A stretch of DNA of 22,696 bases from Plakobranchus ocellatus. Its lineage: Eukaryota > Mollusca > Gastropoda > Plakobranchidae. The position numbers were made by a program, and so were the translations under genes. Positions 1-12,169 of this stretch are shown here, one piece after another. Under the pieces are notes generated by a model. That model saw nothing but the letters and a program-made list of their open reading frames with translations. It did not search any database and was not told where the DNA came from. Location of the stretch: contig BLXT01003539.1 of NCBI GenBank assembly GCA_019648995.1, positions 1,097,826 through 1,120,521 on the forward strand, read 5' to 3'. The number at the start of each line of letters is the position of its first letter. Position 1 is the stretch's first letter.

Positions 1-1591
1 GATAGATAGACAAATTGGTAAGGAGATAAGACGTATGGTACTCTACATGAGCGTACACATTGGGACACTTTCGCCCTGTTTATTTACAACAGAAAAAAAA
101 AAAAAGAAAAATCTCAAATAAGGTTCCTTTGGGACTCTGGTACATATTTGATGGTATAAAATATATGGAATGAGGTTGAAAAATGAAAGACAGTGCCAAT
201 CGACGGCTTTTTATTCTACTTGTTTCTTGAATTATATCTAGAGAAAAAAAAATCCTTTTAAATCTATATAGACCTTATACTAAAAATAACAATTATTTTT
301 CAAAAAATATTATTTTCCTGTGAAATCAGATAATAGTGAGAACATTATATTAAAAGACCAGTCATTCCACTAAGGTTTCTCTTTCTATAGTAATATCAAA
401 TAAAATTGAAATATCTGTTCCTATGTGTCTGTCTCAGGACACTTCCTGAAATAGCTCTAACTTTAAACTGCTGATTTTGTAGAATGTAAGCTAAATAAAA
501 AGTAATTTGATCCTTTTTTGTGCTTTCATTTGAATCTTTTCATTATTCTCTCATTCTTTATTCATTAAAAGATGTCAAAGTGGCGCTTTAAACTGAACCA
601 TTTTGTTCCTTATTGTTTATTATAACAACGCCGGTCAGATTAAAACTAAGGGTATTGACTCACTTTCCGTCCTCGGTTTAAACAGAAGGAAAGTAATAAT
701 TATTTCTAAGATCTGTCGCAATTGCTCGAAAGAGTGGCTTTACACAGAATGTTTCGCTATAAATTACAACGAAATAACCGCAGCTACTTTGGATTTGAAA
801 ATGTTGAATCAAATCTATTTTGAGAGAAGCGATAAATGTCGAGCTTGGCTTTTCAAATCATCATTTAAATTCGAAATAAACGTTGCTTTACTATTTTGGA
901 TGTCAACGAAGATAACGTTTGCGTGATATTTAGCTTCTGACAAATACCATTGTGCAAATTTTAAACTCAAAATTAGTGTGCTGTTTACGTGCTGTTAATG
1001 CTCAGTTTTGCTACTTTGTTTTTTAAAGTAAATTTTCACCCTTTATTTTTCTATTTCATTACTCTGGGTTTCTGAAAGAAGAAAAAAGGAAAATGGGTTC
1101 GTATGATTTTCTTTTCTTCGCCCTTTTGCAGACAATCATAAATCAAAGTTACCCCCATCAAATTACAGCACTCTTTTTAGAAAAAAACACATGGACATTT
1201 ACCTTACATTTTAGCCGTGATTTATGAGGATTGTGGTAAAAAAAATGAATCCAGAATGAACACAGAAAAGAAAAGTTAGTGTGTCATAATTTTTTTTTTA
1301 ATATGATTCGATGGCCTATGAATATAAAATCACTAAAAAAAATGTTTGCAGTTATAGATCACCTTACAGTTACACAATTTAGCTTTTTAAGCGTTAAATT
1401 TTTTCTTCCCACTTTTGTTTTGATTCGCTTATTACTTTGTTTTTTTCGTTCTGTTACAATTTTTTATGCATTCAAATGTTTTAAGCAAAGGAGCAAAAGA
1501 TACGCTTTCGTAACTCTTTTTTTTTTTTAATGTTTATTACTGTCTGGAAGATCTTATAAAGTAAGGATATATTTTAAAGTCTGCTACTATT
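1..1591. other. AT-rich non-coding DNA
   Basis: No gene is supported. The segment 600-930 is less A/T-monotonous, has several CpGs and keeps a 107-codon plus-strand frame open, but no domain, start context or splice pattern makes it convincing. The rest is homopolymer-rich sequence. Confidence 0.5.
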
Positions 1592-1770
1592 CGTAGCTCA
1601 TCTGGTAGGGCGGTTGGCTAACAATTTTTCAATGCTCCCCTGTGTCCACCCAGCACTAAATGGGTAGCTAGGTCTCTTAAGTTCCGATGAAATGAAAGGC
1701 GGCGAGGAAAGCAATGGTAAACTACCTCATAATGCCATATGCCAAGATCAATCAGGAACCTACTCCTGGT
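1592..1770 (+). mobile_element. tRNA-derived SINE, copy 1 (box B region deleted)
   Basis: It opens with a box-A-like TAGCTCATCTGGTAGGG (1594-1610). The core CCCAGCACTAAATGGGTAGC follows at 1649-1668 and the tail motif AAGCAATGGTAAACTACCTC at about 1709-1728. Core and tail recur in the minus-strand copy near 19 kb. The region between box A and the core is shortened, so box B is missing. The right end is uncertain; similarity fades after about 1750. Confidence 0.65.
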
Positions 1771-2172
1771 TCCCCGATGCTTGGATTAAGCGTGGGACCT
1801 ACTTTACTTATTTACTATTCGTTGGGTTAAGTACATTAATTTTGCTAGGTCGCTGCAACTGCAAGCGATTACTTCACAGCGGTGACTTTGTGTGTGCGCA
1901 TGGGACAATTGGAAACATGAATTATCAAGTTGATGCTTATTTTTACTTTAATTTTTACCCTTTCTATAATAACTCCCTATTTTTATTTATTTATTTTTTT
2001 TTTTTTTAAGATAAAGGAATTTTTTTTTTTTAAGGAGTTTAATCTGATAGAGATCTGAGGTCTCATATAAACGATTTAAACTGTTTTTGTGGTTTTTTTT
2101 ACACTCTGTCACAAATTAGCATCGCCACAAACAAAAGAATAGTGACAAAAAGATGCAATGAGGCCGTAGGAA

Positions 2173-2335
2173 GATGGATAGCTAGATAGGCAGAGAGACA
2201 GTTATACAAAAAGCAGATAGATACATAGACAGAGAGACAGGCAGATAGAAAGACAGACAGACAGATAGATCAATCAATAGAAAGGCTAAAAATAGATGAC
2301 AGACAGACATATAATTAGATGGAAAGATAGATAGT

Positions 2336-2385
<50 letters not shown>
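2173..2385 (+). repeat. GATA-type microsatellite with degenerate left flank
   Basis: A clean GATA run occupies about 2338-2385. To its left lie 160 bases of interrupted GATA, GACA and GATG units (AGACAGACAGACAGATAGAT and similar). Another GATAGATAGA lies at positions 1-10, where the window cuts it. Confidence 0.9.
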
Positions 2386-2386
<1 letters not shown>

Positions 2387-3640
2387 ACAAAGTAAAACCA
2401 ATTTCACAACATGCATCTCTTCTTTGCTTGAGGCTCTTCTTTTATACAAATGTGCGCAGTAGTTTTGATTTGTGCTGCACCTGTAACCTTCACATGCGAA
2501 CAGAAATCCATGTTTAACCTCTTAGAGAGGGCTAGATATACGTCTGTATGTTAGGATGGGGGCATTGCATCCTGAAAATATCGATGGTTATTTTTTTACA
2601 TATGCTACATATAGTGATTCAAGTGCTCTGTGCCTCAAGTTCCGATACATACTTATAGAAAATACATGTTGCGTTTGCAAAAGGATTATTGCATACGATG
2701 AACTCTTACAATCAAGAGCATAGGATTTAATTTTTTTTTCAAATTTCACAGCAAATATTTAGCAGAACCTGCAACAGTATTACATGTATATTTTTCAAAA
2801 TAGCCTTGTTTATATTTGTCTCGTTTTGTTTTTGCCTGGTAGTGGTATTTTAAAGTGAGTATGTTGCGTTGTTATCAATAAGATGTATTGTTAAGTCTCG
2901 TCGTACAAATTAACTTAATTACTCGATACTTACAGCAAAGGTGTCTTTATCCAGGAAGTGTGCACTTAGGAAATTTTTTTTCTTTAAATAGTATAAAAAA
3001 ATGATGTAAATGGTAACTAAAACTTCTTCACTTGTAAAGTTTTACACTATGCCTCCGTACTTCGTAAATATCTCTCAATGGTCTTCAAAAACCAGTGTTT
3101 GAAACTCTCACAGTAACAGAAATGAACGAACCAAGATTGGGGAAAAAAGCACCTAAAATTTAAAATGTGTGCAAATTTTACTTCTATTATTTTCCAGGAA
3201 TAACCTCTGTTTTGACACAGAAGATATGTGTACACACTTTTATCAGAAGGGGCTCGCGAGAACTCCAACGTCTGTTTCAGGGGAGAGCACTCTAGAATTG
3301 CTTCTCACCAGGTAACGAGCATTGTAAAACAAAGTCAAGAGGAAGTCAAAGAGCGGTTCCCACTTGCCACAGGATGCATGCGCCTGCCAATTTTGTAAGT
3401 GCCAGGAGGCGAGGAGAGATTTTTACGCACCAATCAACCCTTCCACTAGATCTACCCAGTCTGAAACTTCATTTCACATTTTGCAGGTGATCCAAAAGTT
3501 CCACAAAATTTAATTTTTATAAGTAAACAAACACATTTTAAAAACCCCGCTTTGAAAAAATTGCGATAACCGTGAATATGATGAAAAAACATATCTAATT
3601 TTGTCAAAAAGTTTAAAGAAGTTTTGGAAAAATGGTTTCT

Positions 3641-3713
3641 TTATTAATATTATTATTATTGTTGCTTTGTGTTGTAGTTGTTGTTGTTATTGTTGTAATT
3701 GTTACTGTTGCTA
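3641..3713 (+). repeat. TTA/TTG trinucleotide-rich tract
   Basis: Imperfect ATT repeats pass into GTT repeats (ATTATTATTATTGTTG, then GTTGTTGTTGTTATTGTTG). It looks like an ordinary interrupted microsatellite. Confidence 0.8.
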
Positions 3714-3966
3714 GCTATGCGTGCTAGATGTATTTCATACTTTTGAACGGCGCCTACCTACACTCCTCTCCTGTTATCATCATGTTTTGGTTTTTTCCTT
3801 TAACCTAGAAAGAGTGCACAAGTTAGCTCAATCAATTTTTAATTTAGACGATATGGCTGTAAATGCGTCTAGACAAGCAGTCAACAAGGTACATGTTTAT
3901 GGACATGTCTAAATCATAAATGAATCATTTCAATGAGCTTTTAATATTAATACGACTTTTTTTAAA

Positions 3967-3979
3967 TTATATATATATA

Positions 3980-4014
<35 letters not shown>
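3967..4014. repeat. AT dinucleotide microsatellite
   Basis: About 48 bases of alternating AT, broken once by ATTTAT. No gene signal is nearby. Confidence 0.9.
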
Positions 4015-4018
<4 letters not shown>

Positions 4019-4510
4019 AGATGATTTAAAAACAAAAGGAAAGAGCGAAAAAAAAAACCCACTGATATATAATTTAAATTGAGTTTTCATCTTCATTTTT
4101 TTTTTAAATATTGACAACGTCTGAGATAAAAAGAGCTAATGTTCCGGAAACGTGTCTTACCAGGTATTTTATGAGATATTCTTAACCAGAGATCAATAAA
4201 GTTTATGTACAAAACAAAAAAAAATTGCGAACCAAGGGAAAAAGAGGTTTCTAAACATTTCTATAATTTTCTTAGCCTCTATCTTGTCTCTCATACACTC
4301 TCTTAAGAACATAATGTGGTTTTTCGCACTATGCCTCGTGCTAAATACATGCATCTCTGCACTGTGCGACTATTCTCTACCCTCCCCTGCCCCCCTCTCT
4401 CTCAATACCTGTAATGCATGGATTGTCTGATGTGTATCAACATTTTAAAAAGAGTCTTCTTCATTATGTAAACTTTATTTTTGCTATTTTACCCAGAACT
4501 GAGTGAAATT

Positions 4511-4544
4511 CTACTGCTGCTGATGCTGCTGCTGCTACTGCTGC
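4511..4544 (+). repeat. CTG-type trinucleotide repeat
   Basis: Interrupted CTG units (CTGCTGATGCTGCTGCTGCT) are followed by a run of T. It gives rise to a spurious Leu-rich ORF. Confidence 0.8.
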
Positions 4545-5421
4545 CATTTTCTTTTTTTTTTTTTTTTACAAATAGATGCACACAAAAAGCACAGGGCATT
4601 GCTGACACGCTGATTTGCAAACCAGCCCCGGAATCTACGGGTCCACATGTGTATAAAATTTCTACACAAAGAAGAGTTTTTAAGAAATTTGAATAGGCAC
4701 ATTTCTAAATTTTCCAAAATCCAAAGGGAACAATTGATTTTGTTTTTCTCCTCTCTGACTGAAAATGTTCCAACATTTTGCAAACAGTAGTGGAGATTTG
4801 TGCCACTAAAAAAAAAGTAGCAACATTCATTAACAAGCTAAACAAAGACAACCTGAACAGTGATAACAAAACACGGTTTAAGAAGGTTTCTTCTTAATTA
4901 AAAAAAAAAAGGTATTTATTTTTTTCTTTTCACTAAGCATTGTCTTGATTATAGATAATAAATTATCGCCTTGTACCAAGTAAAATGAAGGGAGAAAAGA
5001 CTGAAATTTGGACAAAATATCATATGGGAATGTTGGATGATGGTAATACTGATTAGAGAAAACCTGTTCATACATGATCAGGGAAAAATATATTTAAAAA
5101 AACCAAAATAAAAAACCAAAAAACAAACAGTGAAATACATGTATTTCTCAAATATTACCTATTGTCTGAGGCATATGATGAATATCAGAAATGTATTCAC
5201 TTTGAAAAAAATAAAACGCTAAAAGTTGATTCTTTCATCTAAAACCTTTAACTTTTCCAATCTGAAAACCACATTTAATCCCTTTAAGTGAAAATGCAAT
5301 ATTACATACAAAAAAAAATAGGCATGAGAATAAGAGAGGCAGGAGAAAAGAAATTGGGAATGTCACACAGGACGAAGTGGAAATAAATAAGATGAAAATA
5401 GTTTGTCAGTTCATGTGAGCT

Positions 5422-5468
5422 ATAAATAAATAAATAAATAAATAAATAAGTAAATAAATAAATAAATA
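5422..5468 (+). repeat. AAAT tetranucleotide microsatellite
   Basis: About eleven AAAT units with one AAGT interruption. Confidence 0.9.
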
Positions 5469-6174
5469 GGGAAAATCAAAATACTTAATGCTAAAACAAA
5501 ATACATCTATTGTTGCAACTTTAACTTAGCATTTGCCAACAGAGGTATTTATAAAGCAAAATGGACAACAGGTACTGTGAATTTTTTTTTAAAGTTTTTT
5601 AATTCCTTTAAAAATCTCCTTCATTTGTAAATGCTGAAAAAATTGCTTTACTGCTGTTTTCATACCTGCAGCCATTTTCAAAATTGATAAGTTTATTTTG
5701 TCCTGCATCCTGTTAGTGTTAGGCAATTCCTTACAAGGGCCTCTTTTTGCACAGTTGAGGAATACAAAAATGTTATGATGAGAGGGTCTTAATGGCAAGT
5801 AAATATATAAAGGCAAAGTTATTAAATGATTTAAGTAAAAGACACTGAGGGAAAAATGTTGTGTCACTTTGTCACCTTCTCTTTTAACTTTTATACTCTG
5901 CATTGCCCTTCATACAGAGTTTCTCCAAATATTTACTCACTGAAAGTCCTACAATTGGTCAGAATCATTGTGATTGCTTACCAATAAAACAGATAAAGGA
6001 TGAAGATAATAAAGTCCAAGGTGTTCACAATGAGGGCTTTATCTATGAGACAATTAACCAGCATAAGGTAGAGATGTTAAGTGAGACACAGGAAAATCAG
6101 ATGTATAATTCTGATTATTTTTTCTGTGATAATTTGATTTTGATTCTGTCACAGCCTTTACTTTTGTTAAGACT
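5469..6174. other. Non-coding DNA with weak exon-like segments on both strands
   Basis: On the plus strand, a pyrimidine-rich tract ending CATACAG (5920) is followed by an open frame up to AAG|GTAGAG near 6066. On the minus strand, an open frame runs from 5903 to a stop at 5589. Neither has a recognised domain, and they may be chance. The plus-strand frame continues into SINE copy 2. Confidence 0.3.
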
Positions 6175-6259
6175 AAAAAGGCATTGGCACCCAGTTAATG
6201 CTGGGATGCATACGACAAAAAAGGCATTGGCACCCAGTTAATGCTGGGATGCATACGAC
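6175..6259. repeat. Perfect 42-bp tandem duplication of the SINE core
   Basis: Units 6175-6216 and 6218-6259 are identical in all 42 bases. Each holds the near-palindrome CCCAGTTAATGCTGGG. The perfect identity suggests a recent event compared with the decayed tRNA part of the same element. Confidence 0.9.
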
Positions 6260-6347
6260 GAAAAAACTGATAAAATTTACTGGATCTAATTGCGGATATA
6301 ATCCTTCATCTCTCACAAGGTAATTAACCGCCCTACCAACTACCCAT
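6175..6347 (-). mobile_element. tRNA-derived SINE, copy 2, with tandemly duplicated core
   Basis: Read on the minus strand, it starts TGGGTAGTTGGTAGGGCGG (box-A side, 6329-6347). It has a decayed box B GGATTATATCC (6294-6304; 8 of 11 match GGTTCAAATCC) and ends in two identical 42-bp units carrying CCCAGCATTAACTGGGTGCC. It lacks the AATGGYAAACTACCTC tail seen in the other copies. Confidence 0.6.
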
Positions 6348-9300
6348 TTCTTACCCTGAGGCAATAAATATGGATAAATATTCAGTAATAAAACAACTGA
6401 GAGATTACAATAACAAATACTCTCTCTCTCTTTTGTACAGCTTTAATTATTGCAAATTTCTCAATTTAATGTAGAGGCAGAACTTTTAAAGTAAAGGCAG
6501 CCATCATTGTATGTACATGTGAAATGTAAATTTTTGTAAGAATGAACCCTGGTAATATTTTTATTTTTCAAAATGTGAAGGCCAATTTAATATCAATCGA
6601 GCCACTTTAAACTCTACAAGTACAATTCTTCTCTGTACAAAGTGAAAAAACCTTACCCTTTTAATACTAAAAATGTACATATTAAATACTAGCTTTTTTT
6701 CAGTTTCTTTTTACACAACAATCTCAGCACAGAATTGCATTGTATACATATTGACATTACATTTTAAGACCACACATATGCTAATTCCCATTGCATGAGG
6801 AAATACAAAACGTACTGTCCGACCTTACTTTGTGGCAGAATTTTTTTGTAGGTTAAAATTCTTAGCCATAGTTGATTTTAGGCTTTTTGGTTACTGGTAT
6901 GTGAAATCAGCGTGAATTTATCTGCTGTTTTAACAAGTTTCCTAAAAGGACCTAATAATCCTTTTAATCCATATACATATGTATACATTACAATAACAAT
7001 TAACATCTTTAAACTTTTCATTTAAAAAAGATTTTCTACAAATCACATTTTCAGGACCCAGCATACAAGAAACACCAGACTGATGTCAATTTGTAAATAC
7101 TTTGAATGAATATAAAAATTTTGAGGAGTATCAGGTTATAATCATTACTTTAAACAAAAATAATAAAGAAGAAAAAAAAAGAAGAAGTTTTTTTTGGGGG
7201 GGGGAATTGCTCTTCTTTAAACAGAAAAAAACCCTCCAATTTGTGTGACTGTTTGGTGTGTTACAGACAGAAATGAATATTTAGATACCTTTTTTCAGGT
7301 TGCACCCACACTTCACATTTATATTGTACTACTGTGCATGTATATCTTAATACTTATCAAGAAAAACAACTATTGGTGTCTGTATACGTGTGTTGCCACA
7401 TATCTTTCATGTGGTACAAGAACAAAATGTCAAAAAATCTGATACCACTACCACAAAGTCCCATGTTTAAAAAAAAATAATTCCTAGGGATTTGAAATCT
7501 TCTTTCACTATCAAGTACTGTACCTCACAAACATATGTTTGTGTTTATATGTCTACAAATAATACATTGCACACATTTAACAATAAACTTTACTGTAGTC
7601 TTCTGTTGCTTTCTCCGTTGTTTATAAAGAAAGTTCACATTTTTCTGGCCTAAAGCTACATTAAGTAAGTAAATGTAAGAAAATTGTCCAAACCAAGATG
7701 ACTTCATTAAAAAGCTGTTGATTTGGCAATTCTCGCACAACAAGAACAAAAATGCAATGTCACATAGTCGAATTAAAAAGTTTGGTTCTCATGCATGGCT
7801 CTAGCTGTCTAAAAAATATAATAATTTGGTTTTTGCCCTGATCATTTTTAACTCCAACACTAGAATAAAAAAAACAAAAAAACTGCAAGAGCTTTTAATG
7901 TGATCAAATTTTTAAGAATGCTATGCCCTGAATATGCTTTTAATGGAAAACTTCTAGCAACTGCTAAAATTAAGTACTAAAAATAAAAATGTGGCTACAA
8001 ATGAATACATGCACATGTAGTCTGTTCTATGTGCAGAATAAACTTTCAGAAAGACCTAATTTTTTTGGGATATATAACTTATAAGGCCCATCCATCACAA
8101 GGCCAGCTCAAGCATTTTGGCCTTTGTTACACCAGTAGGTGGCAGCTAGGTCAAACACACAATAGAAAAACCTCTGCAGGTTCTAAGGTGGGCTTGCTCT
8201 CTACTGCTACACTAATATGTCCTCTCGATCAAACGGAGAGCTGTATTACCAGCCAGACCCAAAAAGACTTGTTGAAGTTCATGCGTCAATAGCTTTCATG
8301 TGCCACATCTGTTTTTCATTCTGTCTCTTGTTCAATAAATGATCCAATCAGGCAAAGATAAATGTATCTGTGTCGAGTCGCAGATATTCCCATAGCAGAT
8401 ACCACACATGCGAATATTCTCATTAATTTTCATTGCATCTAAACAGCAACTTGTAACTTATAGTAACCACTGACCCACACCTGCATTAGTTGGCAATACT
8501 TATCACAAAAAAAAATTATTTTAGTGACAACAGTATCATAATAACTCTAGATGCAAAACAAGCTAAGATGCATGAAATTCTTTTTTTTTTCCCTAATATT
8601 GTAATATTTTTAATAAATGTTTTTCACATAAATGTGCATGTTTCTGGATAATAAACTCCAGTAAGACTGTTTAAAAAGTGATATGACCAGATTTTGTTCG
8701 TAACAATAAACTTCTTCATTTAAAACCAGCCGTAAGAAGAAAAAAAAATCACAAATACAAATAACAATTTTCAGAAGCATCTTAACTACATTTTACATTT
8801 TTGCACATTTCAGTACACCATGTACTTTTCAATGCTTCACTTCAATTCAGCTTAAATGCTTTAAAGGAATAACATAATTATACTCAGACCAGCAGAGATC
8901 TCCTCTCCAAACTGTTATCCCTATCATTCCTGATATATAAGTCGCATGATGTATCTTGGGATTTGCGAGTTACATGATGATAACAAACAAGCTTAACATT
9001 CAAAAAGTGTTCAATGAAATTAAATGGCAACAACATAAGTGATTCTATTTTATTTTTGACAGAGAGTTGTGTGTAATCAAAAGTGCTATGTCCAAATTAA
9101 AAAAAAAAACAAGAAAATCAATCATTTTTTTGTTCTGCCTGTTACAGTGGGGTTTAACAATGGCTTTCATTTATATTTTAAAAAAGCAAATTTCAAAATA
9201 GGCCATAACTCATTATGATGAAAATTGTTAAGTTTCTATTTAATTCATGCCATATAGCTTATGTGTTTCTACATATTTTCTTCTTTAACACAATCATCTT

Positions 9301-12045
9301 TCTGTTATGCTTAATCCATAAATTCAATTTTCAATTTCTATAAATCCATGATAGATTTCAGCAACCTTATTTTGCAATGAGTCATATGTTAAATACATGT
9401 CCAGTTTCAAAGTCTTGGAACAATCATATGAATGTACGACTTCACCTGAAATCTGCGATTAACTCTCTACAACAGGTCTGAGTCCACATGTACCTGGTGT
9501 GATGAGGGCCACTAGACAACCTACTACTATTGAAAATCCTGCATATAACATATACACTGCACTAACGATGGACATACTCTGGTGATGAGCATGACATATA
9601 CACAAGCAAGTTGAGATTTCAAAACTCTTTGATTTCTAAAGACAAATGTCTTGATTACACTGGTTGTATAGTTGCTCAGACTATTTAGAGTTAAGAGGTT
9701 GCAGAAATAACAGGTTTGTGAAACAAGGCACTTGACTCACGATCTGAACCTGATTCAAGAGAAAATAAAAATTATGCAATCAAGCCTTCCCCCTTTCGCC
9801 AGCTGGATTATAATGCCAGAGTGTAACATTTAGCTCTAAGGTGTGCAAACTTCATTGAGGACCTATTTAGATAAGATACAAACTATTCTTGATTATCTAC
9901 ATGTAGTCAAACATGATACAAACTTAAAAAAACAAAACAAGAAGTGAAGAACAAAAAAACATCAGTGCACAAAGCCTGTTAGAATATTTATATAAAACAA
10001 ATAACTTTCACGAATGTTTTCCAAAGTAAAAGTGAGAATAATACTCATGATAAAGAAACATGCTAAAACCAGTTATTTTAAGTTCGTTTTTGAACATAAC
10101 AAAATAATATAGAACTTATCACATGAGACAGAGTTAGAAACTTTCTTTGAATAAAAGCAGGAACTTTTCAAACATAACAATCAATACAATGCCTACTTTC
10201 GAAAACATGATACAGATTACTTTTTGGTACTTCTTGAAAAAACTGATGCAGTTCAGAAAAGATTTGATAAAAGCACTTTCAGTTACAAAACAAAATCCTT
10301 TTATAGTAGAAGGGACAAATTCTTTAAAAAGAAAACAGGAACACAATTCATAACAATTTCATTTCAAAAACTCAATGCTCACGCAAAAGAAGAATTAAGA
10401 TTGTCTTACATTGTCCAAAAAGCAAACTTTTGAATATTCAGTTACATGAAGTGTCACCACAACCTGAGACATTTTGCTGAAGTATTGGCCATGAAATAAC
10501 GTAGATTTATGTACCACTGATTTTAAGCGTTCTCCCAAAACTTAGAATAGAGGAGAAAATTTTGATGAGGAGAATTGGAATTTTATGGTAACTGCACCTA
10601 TAACTTTCACACCTTTTCCTGACTGCAATTTTACTAAATCTAAATTCAGGCTTAGAAGTAAAAAAAGGTTGTCATGTCATAATATCCACCGCATCAATAT
10701 AAAGGCTTTTGTTTACCTTTTACTGCTAAAAAAAAAAACGGAGAAATTTTCAGATTAACCTATGAGTTGCAGTCAGGAGAAAGCAAGTGTCCATCAAAAC
10801 TCTTTAAAAACAAAAACACTTATGGCTTATTTTAACATTTATATTTGAATTCATTTTGTGATATAAAATTGAAAACTATGGATGTACTGCAGGTATGTTA
10901 AGAATGGCATTGTTTCAGACACCATTTAAATTTAAAGGAACAACAAAAACGATGCCAGATTATTGAAACATGGTCTCCGTACATAAAACATTAAATGCTT
11001 GAACTGACCTTTGAAAAGTCACTACTTAAATTTAAGTGCTGAGGATCCCATAGATAACAGAAAATTGAGATCCAGTATATATAATAAAACTCATTATAAC
11101 CTGTATCTTAACATCCAAACATGGTTTTAGTCTTTGTGTACATAGCTCGTCTACAATTAGATGATTTCAGGCTTACAGGACATCCATCAAACAAGATCTG
11201 AACAAGTTGTCTATCATCAAATTTTTAATTTACTTGAAAGAAAAAAGAACAAAGGGAAATATTAAAAATTCCTATAGAATAGAGCAAAACTTTTAAATTC
11301 ATTACAAGGGGATTTCTTTTTTCCATCTCACTCTTTCCCCTGTTGCCTGGCTTATATGACGCCTTCCGCTTGGCATCAAGAGAGAGAGAGAGAGTACCAT
11401 GTTACATTCTTTCTTTGAAGAGCTTAGCTTTGCTTCACCTTCAAAAGATAACGAAGCAAGGCACAAGGAAAACAGGGAAAAGAATTTGTTTCAAGCATTC
11501 CATAGATTATTGGGCTCCAGTTATGAGAATCAAATCATATTCAGTTAGGATTTTAAGATCAAATTTAACCAAGCCAAAAAGAAGAAAAATCCTCGCATCT
11601 TTGACAATTTAAGAAATTCAAATCATCATGTTTGCAAATGCTTTACTATGATTCTAAAATTTCCATGTCCTAGTTTTGTGAAAGCAAGATTTTCTCCTGG
11701 CTGCATCACCTAAAAATGGGTCTAACACACCATGTAGAACATCCTTGTTATATATATTCATCAAATTAATCCTACACATTAATATACTATGTAAATCCTG
11801 TAAGCTATGTACTGTTATTTTAGAATTTCTGTTTAAAACTATAAGAATTATTGCAACTGCAAAACTATTTCACAAATAATCTCCAGTAGTACAACATTTC
11901 TTGCTTTGCATGGTTACACTGTTCATGTAGACACTGAAAAAACAAAATAAAGATACAGTACAGATAATACCTTGAATGCTGTTGACATTTTCAATGCTCT
12001 TGACTAGTAGAATTTTTTTTTCGTGCTCAAAGCCACTATTTTTAC
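6348..12045. other. AT-rich region downstream of the zinc-finger gene
   Basis: No coding gene is seen on either strand; all open frames are short and lack domains. There are no SINE copies, only short simple repeats: CT at 6421-6432, AG at 11380-11394 and the purine/poly-G tract. Part could belong to a long 3' UTR if the proximal polyadenylation signal is bypassed. The patch 8090-8290 is more GC-balanced, but I cannot assign it. Confidence 0.4.
7155..7204 (+). repeat. Purine run joined to poly-T and poly-G
   Basis: A GAAGAAAAAAAAAGAAGAAG stretch is followed directly by about eight T and ten G. The long G run is unusual in this AT-rich window and is a likely spot for assembly error. Confidence 0.7.
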
Positions 12046-12056
12046 TTTATTTTATT
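12046..12056 (-). terminator. Candidate polyadenylation signal for the zinc-finger gene
   Basis: On the minus strand two overlapping AATAAA hexamers (AATAAAATAAA) lie about 115 nt after the stop codon. They are the first strong signals downstream. Other TTTATT words occur further left, so the true 3' end could be more distal. Confidence 0.45.
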
Positions 12057-12169
12057 CACTACTTATTCGTTGTTTTGTTTTTCATTACTGTATCACACAG
12101 GCTTATATAAATAACAAAAAAGGCATGTAAATTTGTGGGGTAAATCCAAAATGCCCAGAAAGAAAGATA

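Larger units (their letters stand above)
2386..5421. other. AT-rich non-coding DNA with simple repeats
   Basis: No supported gene. The patch around 3250-3430 is richer in GC and holds the palindrome CTCGCGAG at 3252-3259. Just to its right a short interval bounded by CTGTTTCAG| and CACCAG|GTAACG looks exon-like but has no recognisable coding content. Confidence 0.45.

Noticed and set aside
1692..2009. 105-codon plus-strand ORF
   Set aside because: Its start lies in SINE copy 1 and its end is a poly-T-encoded Phe run.
4481..4783. Leu-rich and Lys-rich ORFs around the CTG repeat
   Set aside because: They come from the CTG and poly-T repeats, not from a gene.
2173..5468. CRISPR-like or other spaced direct repeats
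   Set aside because: The repeats are simple microsatellites without unique spacers, in eukaryotic DNA.
8090..8290. Fourth SINE copy
   Set aside because: The region is more GC-balanced and has tRNA-like words, but the shared core and tail motifs are absent.
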